A stretch of DNA of 64,000 nucleotides, taken from contig QEAR01000038.1 in assembly GCA_006535965.1 (NCBI GenBank), positions 121,491 to 185,490 on the forward strand, written 5' to 3'. Shown in pieces: positions 10,216 through 20,835 of the stretch. Position numbers and translations under genes: made by a program. The DNA comes from Spizellomyces sp. 'palustris' (taxonomy: Eukaryota; Chytridiomycota; Chytridiomycetes; Spizellomycetales; Spizellomycetaceae). Numbering within the stretch: position 1 is the stretch's first letter; each line of letters opens with the position of its first letter. The notes beneath the pieces are model-generated. The model made no database searches. It was not told where the DNA came from and saw only the letters and a list, made by a program, of their open reading frames with translations.

Positions 10216-13016
10216 TCAACGCTTGATTCCACACCATAAACTAGCATACATATTCACGCGATCAATGTACATTGTCGAGCCCTCCCTGATCTGCAGGGGC
10301 TTGACATCAAAACCTTTCTGTTCGAAAATCATATTGTACCAAGGCCTCTTGCCGGCTGATCGCCAGTAGACTCTTCCTCCGATAGCGCACTTGCGGGCCA
10401 CCATACCAATCTCCGCTTCGGCATCCTCGTGCGAGAACCAGTCAAGATGATCCATAAGAATAACGCGTGTCAGTTCTCCGTTCTCACATTCGCGGTCGAG
10501 GACGGATACAATAACGTCCGTGTGAATTTTGATGGCATTAATGCGAGCAGGTTGGCTTTGGAGGGTTCGGTATCCGTCTTTAGATAAATATGCGGGAACA
10601 TTACGAGGGTTGTATTTAAGCATGAGAGGGAGGTAGTAAAAGTAGTTTTCGGTCCGAAGATGGGTATTTTCGATCACAGGATCAAAAGTGTTGACAATGT
10701 ATTCATATGCCGTGCCTGCAGGGAAAGATATAGCTAATCAGTTGCTATTTGCATGAATTTAATACAGCAAAACAATCTCACCTTCTTCAATTAGCATCTG
10801 CATCTGAGCGGGCGGAACACCCAAGGCGCCCCACAGGAATCGATCATTGTTGAGGAGAGTGATAAGCCATGTGCTCAAAAAGTGGGGCCGAATCTCTTCC
10901 TTCCAGATCTGTCGTTGCTCATCCAACGTTACAGCAGTGCACATCCTTCGTACAGCGTTCCTTAAACCACGAAGCTTGATAACGAATTGGAAGACCCGAA
11001 TAGCCAAGCCGGAGCATCCGGTCTGAAAGAGGTTACTGAAGCCAGCACTTTCTTTCCAGAACGAGAAGGCTGAAGGACTGAGGAAGGGAGAAAGCTTGGT
11101 GTCGAGGACGCTCTCAAAGTTTGGAATATGGCCTTCACCAAACAACTTCCAGAACTCTGAGAACTCGAGGCTAGATATACCGGCCAGCTTCAACTCAAGC
11201 ATATGGTTCTGGCATGGATTCAGGTCAACCGCATGGATGCTAGATAGTTGGTCCGACGCGTTAGCACTGAAGATATGGCTAAAGCACAAGGTATTTGCAA
11301 CTCACCGAGCCGGTCCGACTTTGGCAGCGTACTCCAAAACGTTACAGCCTCCAGAGGTAAGAACCAACATTCGGTCATTAGGTGTAAGCTCCATAAACTC
11401 TAAATCGACGCGAGGATCCTCCCAAGCGAACGCATAAATGTAAGTGGAGAATCGAGAGAGCAACTTTGGGTCGAAGGGTTGGCGCCATCGGTAGCCATGC
11501 CCGTGAATATGACTAGAAGCCACATGCCCATTGCCTTCGCACGCTACCGGTAGGACCTTTTCGGCTGCCAGCGGAACCTCGGAGGGACATTTGTACAAAT
11601 CGCCCTCACTGTCCGATCCTGATCCATTCAGAGCCGCGGCTTCGAGCTTGAAGGTAGGTATAGTCAACTCTTGCTTGGCGCCGATCCACACGTAGTAGGG
11701 TATCTTTACAAAGGGTTTAATGAACTTGTTTTTGCCGTTGAATGATTTGACAGTTTTGAATTTGTGCTCAAGATATTCTCTGCGGCATGGGTGCAGATAT
11801 ACGTTGTCAAAGTCAAACCAAATCGACCAAAACCAGCGCATCAACCAACTGAGTTGGCGGCTTGGGTCAGCAGATCGCTTTTGGGAAACGTAAAAGTCAG
11901 CGATACCTATAGATACAGGAGACCGTGAGTGTCGAGAAACTAGTCATAACAGTCACTAACAGGTAGATACCAAAAATGCCGTTAGGACTCAATACTTGTG
12001 CGAGACGATCAATCAGCGGGTAAAAGGTTTCAATCATGGAAAGGGAGTAGGACATTGTAATCAAGGCAATCTCCAGATCTTCTGGGCCATCTTCCTCGGG
12101 AATCGCAAATTTTGATGCATCCATGCAGAGAACACGAACGTTGTTCCAACCCAACCGCTGGAACCGTTGCCGGGCAACTTCGCACAAGGAAGGTGTGATG
12201 TCCACCAAATACACTCGAGTAAAGTTGGAGATGGGAAGTGTCGCGTTCATCTTTTCAATATTCTCGCCGGTCCCGCCACCAACATCGATCCAGGCAGTGC
12301 GCTTGCTTGGTGCGTTGGGAAAAGTTGGGGAGGACGGCGGGGACGGGAGGACAGAAGGCTGCTTGGAAAAGAGTTCTGTCTTGACTGCCACATCATTCTC
12401 AGATGTAGCAGGGTATACCTGTTGAAGTTGAGCGCCACAGAGCCTCAGCATTGTGCTCCGGCCGCGAAGTAGTCTAAGATAATGAGGTAAGATATACAAG
12501 CAACACAACCGCCAAGTTATTGCTGCCTACAAACCTTCGACGGGTCACATCGTACACTTCAGCCTGGCCTTCGTAAAACTGTTCAAGGCGCTTTTGATGT
12601 TCATCTGAATCGATCCCAATGGACTTTTTCTTCAAAAACGGCTTGATGAAGCAATTCCAAGCAAACACCACATAGGGCTTCCCGGCTGTCACTGTGAAGA
12701 AACCAGCCACGAGGATGCTACCGAAAGCGACAAGCTGAAAGCCAGTCGGGAGGTACCGGATGGCAGTGTATGAATCAGAAAGGTGTCTCTTGACCGAACC
12801 CAAGTATGATTTGGCTGGGATCCAGTCCGTGGCAAGGAGGACGGCTGCCACCAGGATGATTGTGACGAGTCGGCTGGACATGATGGATCCCCTCTTCGAG
12901 GAGGATCCGGACCGGCTGAGTTTACCTCCTGTTCCACCAACGCTAACACCACTTCCCTGGTGTGCGCCGATGATGGCGGTGCGAGGAGTGACCGTAGGTG
13001 CAGGATCTTTGGGCAT
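10216..13016 (-). CDS. BTA1: Betaine-lipid (DGTS) synthase, bifunctional Bta1
   Basis: Exons 13016-12535, 12473-11971, 11906-11306, 11266-10782 and 10715-10216 give 856 residues. It makes diacylglyceryl-N,N,N-trimethylhomoserine, a phosphorus-free betaine lipid, from diacylglycerol and S-adenosylmethionine at the ER. The N-terminus is disordered, followed by hydrophobic stretches near 50-66 and 87-120. The BtaB-like methyltransferase half (about 160-340) has the SAM motif WIDVGGGTGENIEKM and YLVDITPSLCEVARQRF. The BtaA-like half (about 400-856, DUF3419) includes VLTSGGCNVLEYAAKVGPAR, AVDLNPCQNHMLELK and a closing LMDHLDWF..WRSAGKRPWY region. The start is the first ATG in frame (MPKDPAP). Intron 3 is only 39 nt. 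In other fungi and algae Bta1 is induced by phosphate starvation; regulation is not visible here. Confidence 0.92.
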
Positions 13017-13834
13017 GTTTCGCAAGGGCACAGGACGCAAAACAGAAAGGACAACCTCCAAAGATTGTATCTGCAGCAACCAAAGCAGGACAAGACTGCA
13101 CAAGAAACGTCGAGTTCACTGTGCAATGATGATCTAGAGGCAGTTATCTCCAGGGCAGAGAACTGGATCTCCCAGTTTTATGCATCGGCAACCTAAATAG
13201 CATCTCATGGCAAGCATTGAGCCAGGATCCGCCAATAGCCTGAACTCGTGGCCTTTTCTGGTCATTTCATTTGCAAAAGGGCGGGTGGGGAACGACGACA
13301 AGTTCAGCCAGCCATCGGATCAGAACTTTTGCATTCTCTGGTTTCAAATGGGTTGCATTTTGGTCATCAAACAAGCGCTGTTTTGCACTGTTTGGATGCA
13401 ATCGAATACAGTGTGACGAGTCCATCCACCGTCGTTATCGCACGTGTAGCTCCTTCGCTACTTTGCGATCCCCTTTGTGTTGTTTTTTAATTTCATTCAT
13501 TGGGACAAAAGGGCAACGGGAAGGACACGAAGCTTCCTGGCGATTGGACCAGATCCGTAAAGGAAAGCAGTTCACGTTGGGGAACGCGTCTGTTGATTGG
13601 CTCATCGTAAGCATTGCGCGGTAACTCACCTCCGCGCGGACACGACGAACGACAGCGGAGGAGATGATCTCTTGTTTGAAGCACTTACCATGGCAGGGAC
13701 ATTGGGCGCCCGTCTTGGGCGAGATACCACTCAAATGCCATTTAAAAACCTCGAGCATCAACATCTGATATGAGGTCACTTTAAAAGGCATACTGCTACT
13801 TTCCGGCAATCCCTAGATTGGCAAGGAGGTCAAC

Positions 13835-13851
13835 GGGGGGGGGGGGGGGGG
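13835..13851. repeat. Homopolymer run of 17 G
   Basis: An uninterrupted poly-G tract about 175 bases upstream of the AlkB-like gene start. Such runs are length-unstable and prone to sequencing error, and can form G-quadruplex. Confidence 0.9.
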
Positions 13852-13884
13852 CGACTGAACTGGATATTCCCCTACAAGGCCCCC

Positions 13885-13914
13885 AGGAGGCCAACCAGGA
13901 GGCCAACCAGGAGG
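13885..13914. repeat. 12-base direct repeat, 2.5 copies
   Basis: The unit AGGAGGCCAACC occurs twice in tandem and is followed by a third partial copy (AGGAGG). It lies close to the poly-G run. Confidence 0.85.
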
Positions 13915-14026
13915 AAAATGAATGCATGCGCAAACGTCACGTGACCACCACAAACTCTCCATGCCTTTTGGCAGGATCTCGTCGGCAAGTGCCATTTGCA
14001 CTACAGATTGGAGGCAACAGATTCGC

Positions 14027-14913
14027 ATGAGTAATAAAAGCTGGTTGCATGACCTGTTTGGGTCAGACTCGGACTCAGAGTTGGAAACAGATTGTCAACA
14101 AGGCGATGAAGAGTCAGCGATGCCCCCACCCGTTCCGATCCACCATCCCGTCATTCGCGGCATGACTTTTGTCCCACGACTCCTTCCTCAGTCTCTTCTC
14201 GACACACTATTGGATCATATAGATGAAGAGCAATGGTTTGATCCTTTGAATGGCCGCAATCAAGCCATGCGTTTTGGCAATTTGCCGCCGTGGTTGTCAC
14301 AGCTCGTGAATATTAGTCGTGAGATTTTACCCAATGACCTCCGAGACAGGTGAGATGGGGCGAATCGTCTTGCCATCTCTACATAGGTTGACAAAGCTTT
14401 ATATCCATGTGTGCGGAATGCACATACAGAGATCCGGCTTTTGACCAAATGATTGCCAATTATTACGATCCTGGGCAGGGCCTTCGGCATCATGTGGATC
14501 TCGTCAGACGCTTTGATGACGGGATTGTGATAGCCTCTCTTGCTGGATCATGTGTAATGGAATATCGCCCTGCCGAGAACAAGGCAGAGGAGATTTGTTC
14601 ACATATTCCCCCATCTCACGATTCAGTCAAGCCAGAACAAACACATTGCCAGCAGACACGAAATTCCGCGCAAAGCAGCCAATTGGCTACCAAATGTCCA
14701 CTGCTAGGAGAAGCTACACAATCGACCACGATTCCTATTCTCCTTTCACCAGGTGATGTCGTTTGTTTATCGGGTCCTGCACGATGGGAGTGGGAACATG
14801 GTATCCCTGAGCGGTTAGAAGATGAATGGGAAAACAAAAGAATACCTAGAGGAACCAGAATATCTATTACGCTGAGGAAGCTTTTACCAGATGCGCTGCT
14901 CAATGCCTTGTGA
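14027..14913 (+). CDS. AlkB-like Fe(II)/2-oxoglutarate dioxygenase
   Basis: Exons 14027-14349 and 14430-14913 give 268 residues. The family removes alkyl groups oxidatively from nucleic acids or proteins, using Fe(II) and 2-oxoglutarate. The fold is seen in GMTFVPRLLPQSLLDTLLDHI near the N-terminus. The metal-binding HxD is His130-Val-Asp132 (GLRHHVDL), the distal His is probably His231 (WEWEHGIPERL), and the 2-oxoglutarate Arg pair is Arg250 and Arg256 (RISITLRKL). All key residues are present. The HGIPER segment resembles the ALKBH8/ALKBH4 group, but I cannot place the subfamily. A Ser/Gln-rich insert lies between the HxD and the distal His (about residues 165-215). Start: first ATG of the frame, MSNKSWLHDLFGSDSDSE. 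Confidence 0.85.
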
Positions 14914-15302
14914 AAACGTTTGAGGCTTGGCCACACGATTTGTCCGAACGCTGTGCCTCAAACCTTCCCAAAAAGGAATAATGAGGTAAAATGGCAGTGC
15001 GCAACTTTACTCAGCCCAAGGTTTTCGTCGTAGGGACGCTGGTGAACGGGGACAACGGGGAGGAGCGTTGGACATTTCGCAACTTCTTACCACAAGTGGG
15101 CTGTGCTCAAGAAAAAGAAAAGACTACGAATAGAGACGAAGGGATTCGGGTTGGCAGTTTGTCTTGCATTCTTCATGGCCGCTGGTCGCAATTTACAAGC
15201 ACGATAACCTGTCCATTGTACTAGTTGCCCATACGAAAAGCTCGAGAACAACGTTACATTCCCTAAACAGACGATTGCTTTTATGAACACTTATTTTTTA
15301 TC
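14914..15302. other. Intergenic, 389 bases, no gene seen
   Basis: It lies between two plus-strand genes and probably holds the promoter of the kelch-TM-SH3 gene. A 77-codon frame at 14991 is considered spurious. Confidence 0.4.
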
Positions 15303-18300
15303 ATGTCACCGTTCACCTCTCATCCATTACCGCGACTGCTTGCCCTTTTTGTCCTCGCCGCGCTGCAAGCCTCCTGGGTAGTTGCACAGGCGATTCCATG
15401 GCGGGACCATCATTCCGCATTTGCTGGTCAAAAGGGTGTCTATTTTGTCGGAGGTCGGACGGACGCGTCACAGCCGCCATACGTACTATCGGCCAATGGT
15501 ATGTTACAAAAGTCGTCATTTGCGCACGGCCCCGGTTTTAGAAAGAAAGCGTTTCGGCGGCACCGAACCGCAGTGCAGGATGTCTTGACATGACACAGCA
15601 ATGGTATTGACATTTCCATCGCAGGGCCAACCGTTCCAAGATCTCAGCAAAACGCCCAATGGCGTGCAGATCCATCGATATATTTCCTATCAGCTGCGAC
15701 CGCGTCCACGTCAAATCTATCCAGTAACCTTCCACCCCTATTTGGCCATAGCTGCGCAGTAGTTGAGGGGCAAGAAGTTGCGTATTGTACGGGTGAGTTT
15801 TCAGTCTTAGAATTGATACTTGCAGTCATGAGATGGTAGATCTGACATCCAGGACATATGAAGGCGGCTTTCGATCCAACATTGGGTCGCCATTCCCTGC
15901 TGACGAGGGTATCTGGAAGTATGACATGCGCAATGGTAATATGACAAGGTTGCCAGCTAGGTTACCAACATCAAATGGTGATCCAACCGGAATACCTGCG
16001 GTTCGTGGATTTCATTCGTCGGTTGTAATGGACGATGCCATCTACATGTTTGGTAAGTTACCAATAATGGATGTGACAGCAAACTTGGATGTTCAACAAT
16101 GTTTTGGTCACAGGTGGCTTGGGCTGTCTATATTGTGGACTTCGTCCGACATATGGGGCGGCACAAACTATCCGATATGATCTGAAAACGGGCAATGCAA
16201 CATTCGTGCCGATTGTCGGTGACAGCGGTCCTACTGAGCTCATCGGAACATGCGCTGTCAAAGTACCGGGCAACAGAGTGCTGCTTATCGGAGGAGCTCA
16301 ATCGCGTCCTTCTGTTTCAGCTCTTTCAGATCAATTGTGGCTCTTCGATCCGTCGAGCCCTTCCCGGACGTTTGAGCCTTTGCGAAATTTTACGGGCATG
16401 GCGCCAAGTCCCCGTTGGGGCGTTACGTGTGCAAAATCCCCTACTAATAATATCGTGTACATTCAGGGGGGATGTGATCCCAATGGGATTGAGCCATCGG
16501 ATCCTGCTCTGTACACATTGGATTTATCGACGTTCACCTGGGGGATGCTTGGCGCACCTGGCACTGGGCCAGGGGCGAGGTGTTTTGCGGCCGGGGCTCT
16601 TTTAAATGATTTCTTCATAGTTCATGGTGGGCAGAGGTCGCGAGCGGAGGTTAGCCGTCAGCAACCTGCTCCTGCGACAACTCAGACTCCACCGCCGCGG
16701 TCGACCGGATCTCCAGTGCCTACTAGTTCATCTCGTAATGGGCAAGGAGTACCATCTTCCAGATCCCCGACGAGTCCCACAGGTGCTCCGGCTCCATCTC
16801 CAGAGACCAGCGATTGGCCTTTTGGCTTCCCTCCTATGCGCGATTGGGAAAATGGTGAAAATCAGCAATGGCCAAACGGGTTCCCACCCATGCGAGATTG
16901 GGAGGGAGGTCAAAATGCACCCGTGCCATGGGGTTCCCAACTTGGTCCGCAAGAAATGCCAAGAGTGGGCGTGGAGGGGGAGCCCGTTGGCACTGCTCCT
17001 GGTGAAGACGACGATTGGGCATGGAGGAAGCCAGAGTAAGCTTAAATATTCTTCTCCTAATTAGTTTGCGTATCGTGGTCTTAATCATTGTGTACAGGTG
17101 GTGGCCCCACGGCTTAGATTTTCCATTTGGTGGGCCGGATCGACAACAACATCTGCGTCGATCACACATCCGCAAGCGCCATCTCCGATCATTCTACAGG
17201 CGGCAACTCTCGACGCAGCCCACGAACGGCATGGATGATAGCGGCATTTATGTATTTGATACCAAGCGCATGACATGGGCAGCTCCATCTACTTTACTTC
17301 AGAACGTCGCCCCTCCGGCCGGAGCATCTCCGCCTGTGGTGCAGGTACCCACGTCCGATCCGATTGCAACCGGACAAGCAGAGAGTTCGGGGCAAGCAAC
17401 CCGGACCAAGGTGATTGTTGGAGTGTTACTTGGAGCCATGGTTGCTATTGCGCTTGCCGTTGGGTCTCTCCTGGTGTATTGCAGAAGAAGTAGAAATAAG
17501 CGGACGTACGCCAGTCTTACCCAGGAAGCACGCAGAAGCGGGAGTCTTCGTATCTATCGTGTACGATCGCAAGGGTCGCCACCAAAGCCAGGGTCTTCTG
17601 AAGCCACTCCTATTCCGACGACTCCCGGAGGGAGGTTCTTGGATCCAAGAAGGAATGTTGTTATTCCGTTACTGGCTCCTATTCCCACGGATGGTGGATC
17701 ACTAGGTGAGGGCCCTTGGGCAGCGCAAGCTGGACCCACTGCTGCATCATCTACAGTACCAATGTCCAGCGAACAAGGGAGCCGCGCTGGGGATTTGCAA
17801 GCTTTGCAAAGAGGGCTCGGCGATATTTCGCGATTGCAGCTCGAAAATGCCCAGTTGGAATCAACTGCGTTACCACTGCGACAAGAGTCCATCTTTCGAA
17901 AAAGAAAGCCGCAAGAGATGGTTCAGGCGGGAGCTTCTGGACAGCCGGTTGCGCACAATGCATCTGCCGCTGTTGCGGCGGCTGTTACAGGTGCTTTGAT
18001 GGGATCATCGTCACATGGCAGTATCCCGCCTCCTTCAACCCCCGAGAATTTGCAAAATGTTCCTAGAGGCCGTGAAGTTGACTTGCAGTCGCCAACGTCG
18101 TCAAGTAGTGGGGGTTACGTGCTTGAGCAGCAGATGAGATATATGGTGGTGTACCCCCACCTTCCCAGAATGCCCGATGAGGTTGAGTTGAGACCTGGTG
18201 ATGAAGTCGCTGTTAGGTGGGTTCACTTACTATGTCGGATGTTGGCAAAGAACGCTGTTTTCAAATATGTGTACAATTTATAGGAAAATTTACAAGGATG

Positions 18301-18808
18301 GATGGTGCCGAGGCACCAATCTTCAGACTGGACAATCTGGGTGTTTCCCGATTTTGGCAGTGGAAGAGTCAGATGAATACGAGGGTCAAGAGGAAGTCGA
18401 ATATTGGGATTCGAGCTATTATGGTATACCAGACCCTCCGAGTGACTCTCAGAGTCTGAAAGGAGATGGTGCGAGCAGTGGGGGTGGCTTGTCCTTGAAC
18501 TCTGTGTTACTTGGTGGCGGTGATCGAGGATATGGGTCCTTTGCGAGCGAAGGACAGGAAGAAGGAGGAGATGAGAAGGCAGGAGGCGAGGGTGAGGGGG
18601 CTGGGTTTCCGGGAACATCCCATGAGACGCTCTTGGGTGGTGCGGAAGCTTATGGTTACGGGTATGGGTATGGTGAAGACCAGGTAAGATGTCCAAGATG
18701 GATGTCAATCGTGTCGTGTAATTTGGTTTAAACCTTGCGATGCTTTTGTAGATTCTCCACTTACCCCATGAGCCGCGGCAAAAGGAGGAGAAGCAACAAC
18801 TCCTATGA
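15303..18808 (+). CDS. Kelch-repeat single-pass membrane protein with cytosolic SH3 domain
   Basis: Seven exons (15303-15498, 15625-15781, 15826-16052, 16114-17035, 17098-18216, 18284-18683, 18752-18808) give 1,025 residues. A signal peptide covers about residues 1-27 (LLALFVLAALQASWVVAQA). The lumenal or extracellular half has kelch repeats (VYFVGGRTDAS, NRVLLIGGAQS, NIVYIQGGCD, FFIVHGGQRS), forming a beta-propeller. It is followed by a Pro/Ser/Thr-rich stretch and a Trp-rich repeat. One membrane helix lies at about 604-630 (VIVGVLLGAMVAIALAVGSL), followed by basic residues. The cytosolic tail ends with an SH3 domain at about 846-905 (MVVYPHLPRMPDEVELRPGD, then KDGWCRGTN, GCFPILAVE). The layout suggests a surface sensor or cell-wall adhesion protein coupled to Pro-rich partners. 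The ligand is unknown. The donor of intron 2 is uncertain. Confidence 0.82.
16819..16911 (+). repeat. In-gene duplication encoding a W..GFPPMRDWE unit
   Basis: Within the kelch gene, two adjacent copies of a unit of about 16 residues are read as WPFGFPPMRDWENGENQQ and WPNGFPPMRDWEGGQN. A diverged third relative lies after the next intron (WWPHGLDFPFGGPD). The copies keep protein similarity but differ at synonymous sites, so the duplication is not recent. Confidence 0.8.
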
Positions 18809-19245
18809 TTGCGTTGACCTGCTTTGTAGGTAAATGGGTGCCTAGCGTCTAAATGTACTTTATTTTTGTTGAAAGCGGTCGTCTGTACCGCTATGTTGAT
18901 ATCATGTTTGAGCGCGGACAGATGATTTTGCATAATATTTTCCAAATGTAGATTGTCTTAAAGTAATAAAAAAAAGCGAGACTTGCCGTTTTTGAATATC
19001 TTTTAACTTTGGTTATCTTCAAATCACATGGCTATCTTTACTAATTCGAGTGCATTCGACTGCTTAATAAGCCATGCATGACCCAGCCATGTCCAACGGG
19101 GCAGCCTAAAGGGAAAAAGGGACTTTGAATGACTCGGCCATTTTCTCATTTCCTTTTGCTCCTGAACCTTCCGACCTAGTTTTTAAACGACCGGGATTGC
19201 GCTCTCGGCATTGGTCCAGTAAATGCGCTCAGCCGACACTACAAG
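18809..19245. other. Intergenic, 437 bases
   Basis: It holds an AATAAA at 18965, about 157 bases after the kelch gene stop and suited to its polyadenylation, and presumably the promoter of the next plus-strand gene. No gene is seen. Confidence 0.45.
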
Positions 19246-20458
19246 ATGACATTTAGAAGCACACTCACTCCCTTTGGGCAGCCAAATGATCTGGGCTGCG
19301 ACGACGCACAGTCGAACTGGCCTTTTCAGGGACGGAGACAGCGGCCATACCATTCCTGGCGCGAACCACCCACAACTGTCTTTGTCCCCGAGCCCAAGTG
19401 CCTATTTATTTCCAACGTTTGTAAAGTCTGCTACGACATTCAATGGCAGGTGAATAAAGCGGCCAGGCTCCACGAGTCTGTATGCAGTGTGCCAGGTGTG
19501 GGGTGTGTCGATTACGGAACATGGAACGAAACGCATTGGGTGGCGAGGCTCTGGCCTGCGGGGAGAAGAATGCGGTGCGGAACACAAGAAGGGGAAGATG
19601 TTTTGTGTGTGCTGGAAGAAGAGAGGTTGATTAGTCAACGGAGGAATGATATCATGATGAGAGATACGCAGAGTGGGGAGTCAAGCAGACAAAAGAATGA
19701 GTCGATCGCTGAAGCGATGAAGATTACAGTGGTATGTTACCTGCACTATACTCTGGTCCCTTGAGCCTTGTTTAAATCTAAAATATCTGTTTTAGTACGT
19801 TGTCATCTCCGTATTCCTTCTATTAACAGGATGTCTCCTACTGCATCGACGCTGCTGTCTCCGTCGCAACCGCAACCGCTTCATTATCGACGAAGAAGCA
19901 AGTAACGATGATTCAGATACTCCACCCGCCACCATCCAGCTGCAACCCCCATCAACGCCATTTGATCCCATTCCAGGGACATTACCCCCACCTCCACCTG
20001 CCTATACTGAGGACTTGGTACTTCCACCTGTTCCACCACCTGCATATGAACCGAAACCTGAGGGGGAGGATGCTGAAGGAGAGGAGCTGACAACAATTGT
20101 AGAACGCGAGGATGGTGATTTGGGGACGCCCACTTCTAGTGTTAACATCCCACTCGGAGAGACGGTAGAGATACAGCCAGCGCAGGAAGCAAATCACTCT
20201 GAAATACCATCACAAATGGGTTCCCTGTCTGCACGACAAGCACAGAGAAGAGAGGATATAGAACCGACACATCAACCACGAGATCAGAGAAATACTGGGA
20301 GGATCCCACCACAACTGCAACGCACGGAACATCAACTAGAACACCTCGACATACCCTCATCATCCGGTACCATTTCCACCCCCCCACGATCGCCCGATGA
20401 TCGTGCAACCCTTCACTCTGGTTATGAAACAGCTCCAGAAAGTCCTGCTTCTCCGTAG
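19246..20458 (+). CDS. Single-pass membrane protein with two PPAY motifs
   Basis: Exons 19246-19731 and 19796-20458 give 382 residues. Residues 1-162 are Cys-rich (CLFISNVCKVCYD, CSVPGVGCVDYG, RMRCGTQ) with an N-x-T site (NETHW), consistent with a lumenal or extracellular domain held by disulphides. There is no clear signal peptide from this start. One membrane helix covers about 162-178 (VYVVISVFLLLTGCLLL), followed by RRCCLRRNRNR. The tail carries PPAY at 229-232 and 243-246, the classical ligands of WW domains of Nedd4/Rsp5 ubiquitin ligases, then an acidic and Ser/Pro-rich end. By analogy with yeast PY-motif membrane adaptors, it may recruit a ligase to sort membrane cargo. It lies directly downstream of the kelch-SH3 gene on the same strand. 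Confidence 0.68.
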
Positions 20459-20835
20459 ACTTCATAGATGTTTCGTTTCACCATCACTTGATGGACATTC
20501 AACTGTTGCAGCATAATTCCTCGTTTGGCTTATCATTGTTTATTGTATTTGTACGTTATACGTATTTTATCAGTCTTATATGACAACGACGTTTCGCTGG
20601 AGGTCTGCAGTTGTGACTTTCATTCAGCCGATTCATTTCTGGCAAACGTATGTAGATCTCCCATTTCCCAAGGGACGAGTTTGTTTGCATGCGTAAGTTA
20701 TTCACATTGTATTGAATAAAAATAATAAACAAAGCCCTGTCCTCCTACTCCTCGAAAAAAAAAATAACAGCCCCAACGCAAAAGCATCAAAAAGCCAATC
20801 TGTTAATCTACACGCGTAAAAATCTCCTCGCCATC
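20459..20835. other. Convergent intergenic region, 377 bases
   Basis: It lies between the PPAY gene (plus) and Utp4 (minus). There is an AATAAA at 20715 for the plus strand. No gene is seen. Confidence 0.45.

Larger units (their letters stand above)
13017..14026. other. Divergent intergenic region, 1,010 bases
   Basis: It separates Bta1 (minus) from the AlkB-like gene (plus). It contains a run of 17 G at 13835-13851 and a 12-base unit repeated two and a half times from 13885. The overlapping open frames in 13207-13810 lack motif support. Confidence 0.5.
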
